In this document: positions 24,427 to 36,671 of the stretch, piece by piece
Layout: every line of letters begins with the position of its first letter
Position numbering within the stretch: the stretch's first letter is position 1
Assembly (NCBI GenBank): GCA_000697055.1
Contig: JNDT01002238.1
Coordinates: forward strand, 1 to 64,000
Direction of reading: 5' to 3'
Origin: Saksenaea vasiformis B4078
Taxonomy: Eukaryota; Mucoromycota; Mucoromycetes; Mucorales; Saksenaeaceae
Length of the DNA stretch: 64,000 bases
Position numbers and translations under genes: made by a program
Notes under the pieces: generated by a model
Told to the model about the DNA's origin: nothing
Database searches by the model: none
Seen by the model: the letters and a program-made list of their open reading frames with translations, nothing else

Positions 24427-24711
24427 ATGGAAGAAAACGGGCAGATTGATTTTCAAGTAGTTTATCCGTGACCAGAAAAGCATTTATGGCGCAGGAAAAT
24501 TGGAGTCGCAAATAGAAGCGCAAATTTTTTCTTTTTGTTGTTGTTCTTCTGCACGGATTAGGTAGGAGCGAGCACGTTGAAAAGTTCAGTTTCTTCTGCT
24601 ATGTGCTGGTGCCGCCTAAGAATTCTCTCATAAATTACCCATCGTAAATCCGTTTCGAATAAAAAAGTGTATTTCTTGCTACCGAAACGCTACTTTATTG
24701 ATTATACGTGA
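24427..24711. other. 3' flank shared with loci C and D
   Basis: The block at 24460-24500 (CAGAAAAGCATTTATGGCGC and on) matches 40400-40445 after locus C and about 43600-43655 in locus D. It is the conserved 3' end of the duplicated unit. The remainder separates the convergent genes B and CSN9. Confidence 0.5.
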
Positions 24712-25098
24712 TCAGGCCAAGTCCTCATCATTAAAATCATCATCAAAGCCTAAGTAGAAGCATTGGTCTTATTATGACTGATAGGCGCACGTTAGACTTA
24801 CTGTTGAAGAATTTTTGATGAACTATTTTATCTTGTTGCATCAATGCAAAGATGGGTTCACCCTTCTCATCCACTGCATCAACCACGCCTGGTGGTGCAT
24901 TACGGGTCATTTCGCGGAGAAACTGGAGAGACCGGTCGGATCGCGATTCTCGCCAATTGTCATCAAAATAGACGGTATCATCATTGTCTTCATCTTCAAT
25001 CATAGGATCATCGTCTTGAGGTGCGTAAGCATTAGCACTGCTATCGACTATAGTTTCTCACTACCATCGCTGCGGCTTTCCGCCTTATTATGAGACAT
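24712..25098 (-). CDS. COP9 signalosome subunit 9-like protein (CSN9/CSNAP)
   Basis: Three exons on the minus strand: 25065-25098, 24802-25014, 24712-24749, encoding 94 aa. The C-terminal half has the family pattern: KIVHQKFFNSFDDDFNDEDL, corresponding to the EKxVHxxFFNDFEDLFDDD tail of CSN9. CSN9 is the small acidic subunit that docks on the COP9 signalosome, which removes NEDD8 from cullins. The N-terminus is acidic and longer than in the 57-residue animal protein. The second and third exons are joined within the FFNS codon run, which supports the intron at 24750-24801. It is divergent to the aminotransferase gene. Short length limits certainty. Confidence 0.65.
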
Positions 25099-25415
25099 TG
25101 ATGTGGGAAGGAAAGTAAAGTCACGTCTTCTCACGCACCTGCAACTGATATGCACCGATCACAGACGTATCTGGAAGCTGGCTGTAGCCAGGTTCCTAGA
25201 TCTATATCCTATTTCTCCCGTCATTGAAATATTGTCGCCGCTCTGGATTCAGTCTGCTTGGTCAAGAACTTTCGGGCAAATGAGGACAAGTTTCCCGCGT
25301 CCCCTGGCACGGCGTCGAGCGGCAGCAGGAGCGGGATCGGAGTGTCAATAGGGTCATGGTTCCATAAAGCAACAAGCCGGGCGTGCGGGAAGAGGCACAA
25401 CGTTGTTTACGCATC
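25099..25415. promoter_or_regulatory. Divergent promoter between CSN9-like gene and aminotransferase
   Basis: A 317-bp gap separates two head-to-head start codons. The part near 25260-25340 is GC-rich with GGCACGGCGTCGAGCGGCAG, while flanks are balanced. No TATA box is obvious. Shared control of both genes is possible but not shown by the sequence. Confidence 0.45.
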
Positions 25416-27085
<1,670 letters not shown>

Positions 27086-27334
27086 GGACGTGTATTGTTG
27101 TGTAACATAGAGCAAAGTAAACGCAAAAAAGAAATGTGGAGTGATGATGAGTCTTTCATATGATTCACATGTCTGTAAGATTGGCGCATTCGAAGGTGAT
27201 ACGCCAACTTTGATCTTTGCATCTAGCACGTGAAAACCTGGGGTAAATAAACCATGAAACCAGCCTCGTTTTTCTGTTTCTTCCTAAGCTATTCCTTCTT
27301 CTTTTCTTTTTGATCTCATTTTTCTTGCTAAATT

Positions 27335-29432
27335 ATGACTAAGAAATACTCCGTGGAAGAAGTTGCCAAGCACAAGCAGGAAGATGACTGGTAAAGTTTT
27401 ATAAATCTCTGTTACTGCGCTTAACCTCCATGTCAGTTGGATTATTGTCCATGACAAGGTCTACGATGTAACCAACTTCCTTAACGATCATCCTGGTTAG
27501 TCGCTAGACTCGTTTTGCTCTATGATATTCATGAGTTATAGGTGGCAAGAAGGTTCTTCTGAAGGCTTCAGGAACAGATGCATCAAAGCAATTTGATGCG
27601 TTCCATAGTCCTTCCGTACTTCAAAAACTGGGCCCTCAATTCCTCATTGGTGAGATCGGAACAGAAGAAGAGGAAGAACCGGATAATGCGCAGTCGTTCC
27701 TGCAAGTTGGAGAGACATTCGGTGAGATGGTACCGTTTGGTGATCCTATGTGGTACCAGGATTGGTACAGGTATGTACGACATAAAAGCGTTATCCTTTA
27801 CTCTGTGATACTTACTAAGTACCAAAAAAAAGTCCTTACTATAACGACTCTCACCGTGCAGTGCGCAAGAGCGTCCGCGAATTTTGCGAGAAAGAAGTTA
27901 CTCCGTTCTGCCACGAATGGGACGAGGCCAAGAAACTTCCAAAAGATATCTTCATCAAGGCTGCTAAAGCTGGTGTACTGAGCGCCTCTTGTGGTCGCAT
28001 TGACGCCAAATACCTTCCTTATGGCTATCCTGCTGGCGTAACTACCGAGCAGTTTGATGCTTTCCATACACTTATCACAGTGGATGAAATGTCTCGCAGT
28101 GGATCGGGTGGCGTATGTACTCGAGGATAAACCAAAATGGAAAAAGTTCTAACCTAAATATTTTTTTTTTTCCTTTGCAGGTCCTTTGGGCTCTCATCGG
28201 TGGTCTCGGTATTGGTACGTCGGAGTTGCCCCACACAGAGTGAAACAAACAGGTGATTAACAACTTGTACATAGGTCTCCCTCCTGTTCTTCATTTTGGC
28301 AGCGACTACCTTAAGGAGAAGGTTGTACGCGAGTGTCTTGCTGGTACAAAACATATCTGTCTTGCCATTACCGAGCCTTCTGGCGGCTCGGACGTCGCCA
28401 GTCTGCAGACGGAAGCCAAGGATATGGGCGACCACGTAAGGAAAAAAGAAACAAATGGGCGGAGCGATTAAATGATCGACATGACATGCATTTTAGTACC
28501 TGCTGAATGGTGAAAAGAAATGGATCACCAATGGTGTCTACGCAGACTTCTTTACTGTGGCCTGCCGTACAGGTGGTGAAGGAGCTGGAGGTATCTCTTT
28601 CCTGCTAGTGGAGCGAGGTATGGGTGGAGTCAGCACGCGACAAATGCAGTGCTCCGGTGTTTGGCCATCTGGTACTGCATACATCACGTTTGAGGATGTC
28701 AAGGTTCCCAAAGAAAATTTGATCGGCAAGGAGAACCAGGGCTTCAAGTACATCATGTCCAATTTCAACCATGAACGTCTTGGTATTATTATCCAAGCAA
28801 ACCGGTTCGCCCGTGTATGCACCGAAGAAGCACTCAAGGTACAGCGTTTTACAAATGTTCTTGCATGGAAAACCCCCGTCCGCGCCTACTCACTCAACTC
28901 CGTTTAGTACGCCCACAAACGTAAAACATTCGGCAAATCGCTGATCGAGCATCCTGTCATCCGTAATAAGTTTGCCCACATGATCAGAAAAGTCGAAGCG
29001 ACGCATGCATGGCTAGAGATATTGACATATCAAGTGACGCAGTTACCAGAACAGCTGCAACCCTTGCGTTTAGGCGGTCCAATTGCTTTATGTAAGGCTC
29101 AGGCCACGAAAACCTTTGAGTTCTGCGCTCGTGAAGCTGCTCAGATTTTCGGTGGTTTGGCTTACACCAGAGGTAAAGAAGAAGACAAAAACAACAGCTC
29201 TAGGGTAACACGTAAGAATAGGTGGTCAGGGAGAGAAGGTCGAGCGTCTTTACCGTGAAGTCAGAGCTTACGCCATTCCTGGTGGTTCAGAAGAAATCAT
29301 GTTAGATTTGGGTGTTAGACAGGCGGTAAAGTATTTTTCCCTCTCCAGATTAGTAATGTGCAAATGTAACTAACGTTGCCTTCCCACGTATTGTAGGTCA
29401 AAGTCGGTGCTTTCATGGGTTCAAAGTTGTAA
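27335..29432 (+). CDS. Cytochrome b5-acyl-CoA dehydrogenase fusion with PTS1
   Basis: Ten exons: 27335-27390, 27437-27495, 27542-27770, 27833-28112, 28181-28214, 28275-28435, 28497-28838, 28908-29172, 29222-29325, 29397-29432 (521 aa). Residues 1-80 form a cytochrome b5 domain: WIIVHDKVYDVTNFLNDHPG, with axial His at about 37 and 60. An acyl-CoA dehydrogenase follows: CLAITEPSGGSDVASLQT, NGEKKWITNG, NHERLGIIIQANR, AREAAQIFGGLAYTRGG, and the IPGGSEEIM loop carrying the likely catalytic acid. It ends in SKL, a type 1 peroxisomal signal. Such fusions are known in fungi and are inferred to act in peroxisomal fatty acid oxidation, with the b5 domain perhaps relaying electrons. The acceptor at 27832 was chosen because it restores SPYYNDSHRAVRKS. 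Confidence 0.93.
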
Positions 29433-29606
29433 CGTCGGTATTTAAACGGGTTCTTATAACTAAAAACGTCAGTTTTGTTCAATAAATGTAATGCTTTTCT
29501 TGTGGCTATTTTATATGTCATTGATTATGTATACACTGGGGTTCTACGAGAGAATATACATCTCCAGGCGGCGCGGAGATTTAATTTATAGAGTGGCGCC
29601 CTGTAT

Positions 29607-29842
29607 TGAATGGCACTTCACGCTGCTCTAAGTAAACGATGTGTGTGCATCAAGAGCCAAGCTTGCGCTAAGGAGAAATTGCTATATGCGGTCGTTAATA
29701 TAGGAATTGGAAACAACGTTATCTATTCGACTTACGTCCGACTTGGTCCCCCAGATGGACGAGGAATTTAGTTGAGCTGCATAAAAATTCATCCATGGTT
29801 AGTGACATGGAAGAACTTTGATGTCTGTTTACTTATCTCCAA
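29607..29842 (+). repeat. Dispersed repeat copy R2
   Basis: The start ATTGAATGGCACTTCACGCT is followed by the inner block ATCAAGAGCCAAGCTTGCGC and the 3' part GCATAAAAATTCATCCATGG and TTTGATGTCTGTTTACTTAT. It starts 175 bp after the stop codon of the acyl-CoA dehydrogenase gene. It is the best-preserved copy at its 3' end. Confidence 0.65.
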
Positions 29843-30381
29843 GAAGTATTCCTGCCTATCAGCAGTAGGTTCCCCTTCACCTTGACCAGTGGAGATGGCG
29901 AGTTGGACTGGACACGGTGTGAAGCCGGTTTATCGCTTAACGACCACGTTTCTAAACGACAGGTCAAGAGACCTGAGTAATCTCGCATGCATAATCCGTA
30001 GCAGCACGTAACGGGGATGCAATAGAGAAAACAGAGCCTAAGAAGAAGAAAAAAGAGGAATTCATGCGTTCCTTTTGATACTGTCATTTTACGCGCTCCG
30101 ATTGGTGTGTGCTGGGGGAACCGGTGACGATGAACCAGCGCAATACACCTTTGACGTAAAGGTGTCTGCTTCTCTGGGCAAAAACCTACAGCTCCTCGCC
30201 GCAGGATTGACGTGGTGCCAACGGAAAGTGATACTTGGATGACATACAAATGTATCTTCCAAAACGCAGTAATTCAAATATTCATCTGCCAAAAAGAGGA
30301 GTTGTGCTGTGACCCTCATTTTCATTTGTCACCAGGGACGCAACCACATCTTCCTTCTCCTTCTTTTCCCTCGATAAGTAC
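29843..30381. other. Intergenic region before the phosphoesterase gene
   Basis: There is no recognisable coding region. The minus-strand open frames of up to 138 codons that cross it have no family resemblance. It presumably contains the TMEM62-like promoter. Confidence 0.35.
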
Positions 30382-33063
30382 ATGAAGCTTTTGTGGTCCA
30401 CATGGGTTTGCCTGTTGTTGACCTTGCTTTGCTCCTTCCGAGCAAGCCAGCTGTATTGGTCTTCTACCCGAGAATTGCACACCACATCACGCAATGACGA
30501 CGATACTAATCTTAGTCCTGATTCATCTCGATCACTATCGAACAATTTCACGACTTCTGATAACCTATTTTATTTTGTGCAGGTAGAGCAGAGATAACCG
30601 CAAACTTTTCTCGTCTAAAAAATGGATATGTAAACGACGCTTTTAATATATATCAGGTCTCTGATTTGCATTTATCTAAATTCCGGGCTAAAGGCCACAC
30701 GAATCACTTTTTACATTTTCTTCAATCCGTACTTCCTGCTATCAAGTAAATCATGCAGTCGAAGCAACAAGCACTGCGGAATTGTTCTCTGACATAACGT
30801 TTTAGGCCGAGCTTTGTGGTAGTTACTGGCGACTTGACTGATGCCAAGGACGAAACTCGGACACGATCACAGCAATATTTCGAAGAGTGGCAAACGTACA
30901 AGAGCGCAATTGATGAAAGTGTTGATGTGCCTTGGTACGATATGCGGGGAAATCATGATTGTTTTGACACCCCTTCGTGGAAGTCGCAAAATAATCTGTA
31001 CCGCACCTTTGGAAGAAGCGCTGATATGCTTGAGCGTGGTCATGGTGTCTACAGCTGGAAAATAGAAAAGACATTTGGAACGTATCAGTTCGTAGCTGTC
31101 GACGCATGGTCAGTTTGGTCCCTCCTTTTGAAAAATTGCTTGCTCAATGTTATAACTCTAGCCCAAAACGAGGTCCTTCTCGTCCATTCAACTTTTTTGG
31201 GTACCTAACGTCTCAGACAATGGACCGTCTCGCTGATGCTATCTCATCTACGATACACTATAACCATACATTTGTGGTAAGAAAAGCATCCAAATGGACA
31301 ACGTATAAATAACAAAGGCTGTCAATTGTTAGTTTTCCCATTATCCGACAACAACACTGGTTACAGGGACTACAAGCCGAGGTCAGACATTCCGAGATCT
31401 GGCTCGCGATTTTAGTGTCTATTTTTGTGGGCATCTTCATCGCTTGGTTGGAGGTACAGCGATAATTATGCTATCTTGCTTTATTGACAACAAAATCCAG
31501 GCCTTGGCGATGTCCTTCAGTCGTACTACCCTATTTCAGATTCGCTGGAATTGGAACTTGCAGATATGAAGGATCATGGCGTTTATCGCATTGTTGCTGT
31601 GGACCATGATCTGATCTCTTTCACTGATATCGAGTTGCCACTGACGCAGATTGCCGCGCTACCTCCTAGTCCAGCTGTTCCCTTGACGGATACCAACAAA
31701 ACGATATGGCCTGAGTTGATTCATCCAGCACCAATGGTGCTGATCACAAATCCAAAAAGCGCTCAATTTGTCCTCGATAAAGAGCCTTTGAGCCGTATAT
31801 CCCAGAGCAGCCATATCCGTTTTCTTGTTTTCTCCAAAGTTTTCCCGGAGCAACTACGTGTCCGGATATACGTTGATGGCAAACGACATCCTTTCCCAGC
31901 AACCTATGTGGGTGGCGAGGCTCCTCTGTGGACATCTCCTTGGGATGCGAACGATTTTGATGACTTTGAAACCCATACGCTTCGCATTCAAGTGACCACG
32001 CCCGATAACGAGGTTGGCGAGTCAGAGATTCCATTCCGCGTGGATGGAATGCGTATTGAGATTACCGGGTTTGGCAGATGGATTATCTCTTCTACCATGT
32101 CGTCATTGGTAAGTGCTGATGGACCAGCGGACCAGATTGAAATACTCATCGTTTTATATTTAGTTTCGCCAGTTTACTCTACTTGCTATAGTCGTGATAT
32201 TAGGACTACTGTTAATTCCAAGGATCTTGGTGGAATGCAAGGCTGATCCTCGTCCATCACGGATTCTCCTTCGAATCCATGACATCGACAATGGCGATCC
32301 CGTTGGTGGACCATACCAATGCATTTATAGACAGTATCTTGTATGGCTTCTCCGCTTTTTAAAACTTGTAGAGGAGCAGCCTGCAATTTGGTATGGCACT
32401 TGGGCTATGGTATTGTCCCTAGTCTCGCTACCTTGGTTCCGTGGCGAATTCATCCCTTCCGGAGCAACAGCATCAGAAAGATACGGCACATTGTACATGT
32501 GGGGCCTGTTCCTTTCCAACGAATGGATACCCCTTGCTGACACATTGGTGTTTTCCTTCTTCAAGATTGCTCTTGATATTGGCGTCTTTCTGGTTCTGTT
32601 TGCATGGAGAACGATAGACACTTGCGATCTTCATTGTCGCAATTCAGAAAAAGCAAAATCACGCGTACGACAGCTTAACGAGCGTGCATGGTTCAGGGGA
32701 TTCGAAGTACTTTATTGGCTCTGGAGAATATCAGCATTGTTGAGTTTAGCGGCATCCTACGGTGGTCTCTGGCCAACGTTTGTATTGAATCAACTCAGCG
32801 TGTGGTTGCTGTTTGTAGCAGTTATGCTTGTATGCGGCAAAGATGGCTTTTTATCAAGGAAACAAGGTCAGCGTATAGGTGTAGTCCTTGGTGGCTGCAC
32901 TGGTTGCCGGTATCAAAGTGCGACGACGACATCATCGCAAGCGGGAGAAGAAGATGGTACAGTCTCAACTGACCCTGCAATAACTGACGTGGATCTTCAA
33001 TCGAGTAGTTCCACTTCGGCGAACAGACCGCGGGCGAAGAGCCGGAAACGCGGCCGTTATTGA
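30382..33063 (+). CDS. TMEM62-like membrane metallophosphoesterase
   Basis: Seven exons: 30382-30582, 30657-30745, 30806-31108, 31162-31276, 31333-31453, 31501-32108, 32164-33063 (778 aa). An N-terminal hydrophobic anchor (LLWSTWVCLLLTLLC) precedes a calcineurin-like phosphoesterase fold with all metal motifs: VSDLHLSKF, VTGDLTDAK, RGNHDCFD, FSHYP, FCGHLHRLVGG. A beta-rich middle region (VRIYVDGKRHPF) follows, then several membrane segments (FTLLAIVVILGLLLIP, LADTLVFSFFKIALDIG, and others). The C-terminal tail is basic and Ser-rich. The order of domains matches animal TMEM62, about 640 aa; this one is longer at the tail. The substrate of TMEM62 is not known to me, so I give no specific reaction. 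Confidence 0.88.
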
Positions 33064-33292
33064 ATAAGAAGGGAGAGGAGTAAATGATGATTGGCTGCCC
33101 TGTGCACCTGCTTTTTTCTTTTTTTTTTTTTCCAACACGCCACCCACCTGAATATTTTTTTTTCTTCCTACCGGATTGTGTCAGTAAACCTCCCTAAATC
33201 CTTCATCTATATATAAATAAAAGGTATCTGCGTTAGAATGATCCATCTTACTTTTCTTTCTTGTTTTCTTTATTCTACACGATATTACGGCA

Positions 33293-34493
33293 ATGACGTT
33301 CCGAGATGAACGTCTGCAGTCTTCCGATTACCGATTAATACGATGGTTTCGGTTTGACCAATTCGAACCTGAACGAGCTGTCACATCGTATTTCGTGTCA
33401 TCCAACGTATTGTTCTGTATGCGGATCGTATTCGTATTGTATACAACGATCGTATTATGGGCCGATATCGGCTGGGGTATCGAAACAGGCCAGTTTAACC
33501 ATTTCTTCGTCTACTTCACCCGCCTGACATTCATCGGGCTTCATGCTTACTTTCTGGTAACGACATTTGATAAATTACCCCCTTCCCCCCGAAGCCAAAG
33601 AAAAAAAAAAAGGAGAAAATTTTCTAAGTAACAATTTCTTTTTTTTTTAACACAGACAACATTGTACCATCATGCTCGCTATTTATTCAATTCATATCAG
33701 CCGGCTACCTTTCTAGACCAGCCAGCACTGTTAAATTATCTCTACGTGTATCTTTATCATACCATTATTACTTACAAGTAAGAAAACGATGCAAGCAATA
33801 AGTTATGTTATTCACCGACCTATCCGTAAAGTATCATTACACCTCTAGTTTACTGGCTTCTGCTCTCTGGTGAAATTCTAGGAGGTAAGGGGATATTTAT
33901 GTTTTACTTTACTTTTTCCCTTATTGGCATCTCGTTGCAGGAAAATATGTGGCGCCTATGGACTGGTGGCTGACGATATCCTTACATGGCAGTACCGCCT
34001 TCATGATGTTCGTTGACGTTTTATTCAATCGTATGGCTATCTGCATTCGTATGGTTGTCTTGGTATTTCTTACGGTGATCCTCTATATGTTATTTACATT
34101 TATCATCTTTGGCATGTAAGTCTATTTGTTCATCTTGGTTTGTTGGATTATTTAAATAATTTATTCGTACACAGTGAAGGATGGTGGGTGTATTCTTTCC
34201 TGGATTGGAAGCAAGGGCCCTCTGCTGCAATCTGGTACGTGCTGGTCGCTAGCTTTGTGGTCATATGCTTTTTCCTGCAGGTAGCGATCCATGCCCTCCG
34301 CCGTTGGATTGCATTACGATCGACGAAGGTCGACCCAGTATCAGATATTGAGAACACAATGCAAGAACGTCACTTTATGCCCTTGGAAAGTAGCGTTGCT
34401 TCAAATATCACCTGGGGTCAGCAAACCCTGGAAAACAGCTTGGCATCTCATATTACCATTGGTGCATCTTCAACTGACCATCTGGCGACCTAG
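33293..34493 (+). CDS. Multi-pass membrane protein, rolling-stone/FAR-17a-like layout
   Basis: Five exons: 33293-33556, 33656-33777, 33832-33884, 33941-34115, 34175-34493 (310 aa). Six or seven hydrophobic segments can be seen, for example VLFCMRIVFVLYTTIVLWA, FVYFTRLTFIGLHAYFL, LVYWLLLSGEILGG, RMVVLVFLTVILYMLF and AIWYVLVASFVVICFFL. The HFFVYFTRLTF stretch and a mid-protein DWWLTISLHGSTAFMMF with a conserved-looking His are reminiscent of rolling-stone and FAR-17a/AIG1 proteins, but I cannot assign the family firmly. The acceptor at 33831 was chosen because the nearer AG leads to a stop. The C-terminal 60 residues are soluble and Ser/Thr-rich. It follows the TMEM62-like gene in the same direction, 230 bp away. 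Confidence 0.75.
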
Positions 34494-35265
34494 CTTATCA
34501 GTCATGTTATGGTCTCTGTGTACAAGTTAAAAGTTCCACAAAGTATCCACATCAAACTCAGTTTTTATGTAGTTATTTATAAACTAATGAAAAAAAGTGG
34601 ATCGTGCATCTGTGAAACAAGCATAACATCTCTTCTCTTACATACGTGTGTTTTTTTGGGCTTGTCACTGTTACAAGTACGATCATAGCAAAAGGTATGC
34701 AGTATCAATTGAGATAGTTTATGGCATACAGTTTCCCTTTCAAAGTAAAGGAAAGAACGAAAAGTGATAGTAAGAGCGTATACGGAACAGGTGAATGGTC
34801 TTCAACCTGAAGCAGAGCGCAGTTCTGTACATGACTGTGCAGGATTAGTGTTGTATTGCATAAATCTGCAGTGATAGCGATCAGACCAATACAACAAATA
34901 CTGCAATCGTCGTAGCACAACAAAACATTTAATCTATCCTATACAACACTTGATACATATGCGCTGTTGATCTCTGTTGTCCTGGCCAAAGAAACACAGC
35001 GTTGGGCCACTGTTTGCTGACAATGCCGACGAATTGCTCTGTTTTTATTTCGTTTTGTTAAATACATGAATGGACCATGAGCTACCGGTACAGTTCTGGT
35101 TGTATTTGCCTATTGGGTTGGACAGGTCCGTCTGGGTTTAATTGCTGTGTGATTCTGGCTCTGGGGCTGGATTCCGAAGGTGGGTTCCGGAAATCAAAAT
35201 GTTTGTCGCATTGCTTTTCTTTCTCATATGTCCAATCGATCTGTCAATTGCACCTTTGTTCCACC
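34494..35265. other. Intergenic stretch, partly start of a duplicated unit
   Basis: No gene is supported. The last 80-100 bp (from about 35185, TCCGGAAATCAAAATGTTTG) is homologous to 41805 onwards, marking the left edge of the duplicated header-MACPF-Sel1 unit. Confidence 0.4.
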
Positions 35266-35462
35266 ATGAGTATTGCGGTAAAACTGTCTCGTGTCATCGG
35301 TGGTGAGCCCATGACTGGTATATTCTTTGTGAAGATTCCACCAGAAGACGCAATAGAAATGATGGAAGAACGGATAAGAATTTGCGCTTAAAAAGCATCC
35401 AGTTGCTGTTGAAGACATTATTCTTGTTTCTATCGACTCATCGAAAATAGACATACTGTTTT
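35266..35462 (+). pseudogene. Crinkler-type ubiquitin-like header fragment (copy C)
   Basis: From ATG 35266 the frame encodes VKLSRVIGGEPMTGIFFVKI followed by PPEDAIEMMEERIRICA, closely resembling a Crinkler header. The frame stops at 35389-35391 (TAA). The expected continuation KKHPVAVEDIILVSIDSSK lies in the +1 frame directly after. This is the same relative position as the shift in copies A and D. The MACPF-Sel1 gene C starts 1.2 kb downstream. Confidence 0.5.
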
Positions 35463-36671
35463 TACGTAAGTATTCGTGAACATCAGGAGAGTTTCGTTCT
35501 TTGAAGTACATTATTAGCTGTGTAACTGGACACAGATAATTGATTGCAAGGCAATCACTGATATGTTTGACAAAAGTATAACACACCAACGGAGCTCTTT
35601 TAAATACGTACTCTTCGTTCTCAGTATTTCAAACTTTAGCAATTACGTTATGGTTGAAAGTATTAGGAGAAATGTAAAAGCAGTTTTCATCGGTTGCCAC
35701 TTGCCGTTCCTCATCAGCTCAAGATAACTTTTGCGCTGCGCTACTACTCCTTCCCTCATTGATCTGATGCCTGTATTGGTGTATTATCTTTTCCTGGATC
35801 ACAAAAGCACATCTCCTTTAGTGTTTTGTTAAGTTTTTATGGCTCTATTCTGAACTGTCTGCACCTAGGGGTATTCTTTTGGCTCACACCAGATAGACAT
35901 CATGTTATCTCACAATGTATCACCTCTGTCGCGCAGCACAGACGCCATACCATTTCCACTACGACGTTAGATTGTGTGAAACACCTACTCACCGTATTTG
36001 TCTAATAATACGCAAATACGGGCAGCTTTGATCGCGTGCCTATGAGGGCCCGACTATTGTGAAAGCTAAACCGCAGATACATTAGCTTTCCTACGCATCC
36101 AACTCTATCAACTGCTAGGGATCTCAGTTTCGTATTCTTCGATCTACATTTCAGACGTCTTCGGTAATTTACCAAGTAAGAAATCACATATTGCTGATTC
36201 ACCCACGGAATCAACATGACCTGAAGTAGCTTCCGTACCTGCGTGATCACTGACCAAAGCTCTAATTTGGACCTCCTCGTCTGTTCATAGGGTGTCATTA
36301 CTTCCCTATTCCTTCTTGGAGTCTTGAGATTTCGCTGCCGTACTTACTATCACTTTTTGCTTCATTAATCCGCGTTTTTGTACCCGTTCCCTGGGAAGCG
36401 GCCTTTTTCCACCCTCAACCATTCTTTCCTGCTGCCGGGATAATTTTATCTTGTTCTCCGTTCTGCATAGGTCAACGGGAATGACCCTGCTGAAAAGCTT
36501 AAAGTTTCTAACTGTAGATGACGAACTTTGTAGTCACAAGCTATTGGAAGCTTCCTATGTTTACCTTTGATGCTGGCTTAGCATGAACTTTGTTTATTTC
36601 AATTGGCGCCATTCCGAGCATTAATCTGAAAAAAGAATGGTGGGTGCCACAATATTTCTTTCTTTGCTGCA
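35463..36671 (+). other. Conserved non-coding DNA upstream of locus C
   Basis: Homologous to 17274-18433 (locus A) over most of its length and to parts of locus D. I found no exon that would join the header to the MACPF-Sel1 gene in frame. The proximal 450 bp probably contains the promoter. Confidence 0.5.

Noticed and set aside
22510..24483. Long minus-strand open frames (244 and 324 codons) opposite the Sel1 repeats of copy B
   Set aside because: They are antisense shadows of the repeat units. They show the same periodicity and a Phe/Ser/Ile-rich composition, with no domain of their own.
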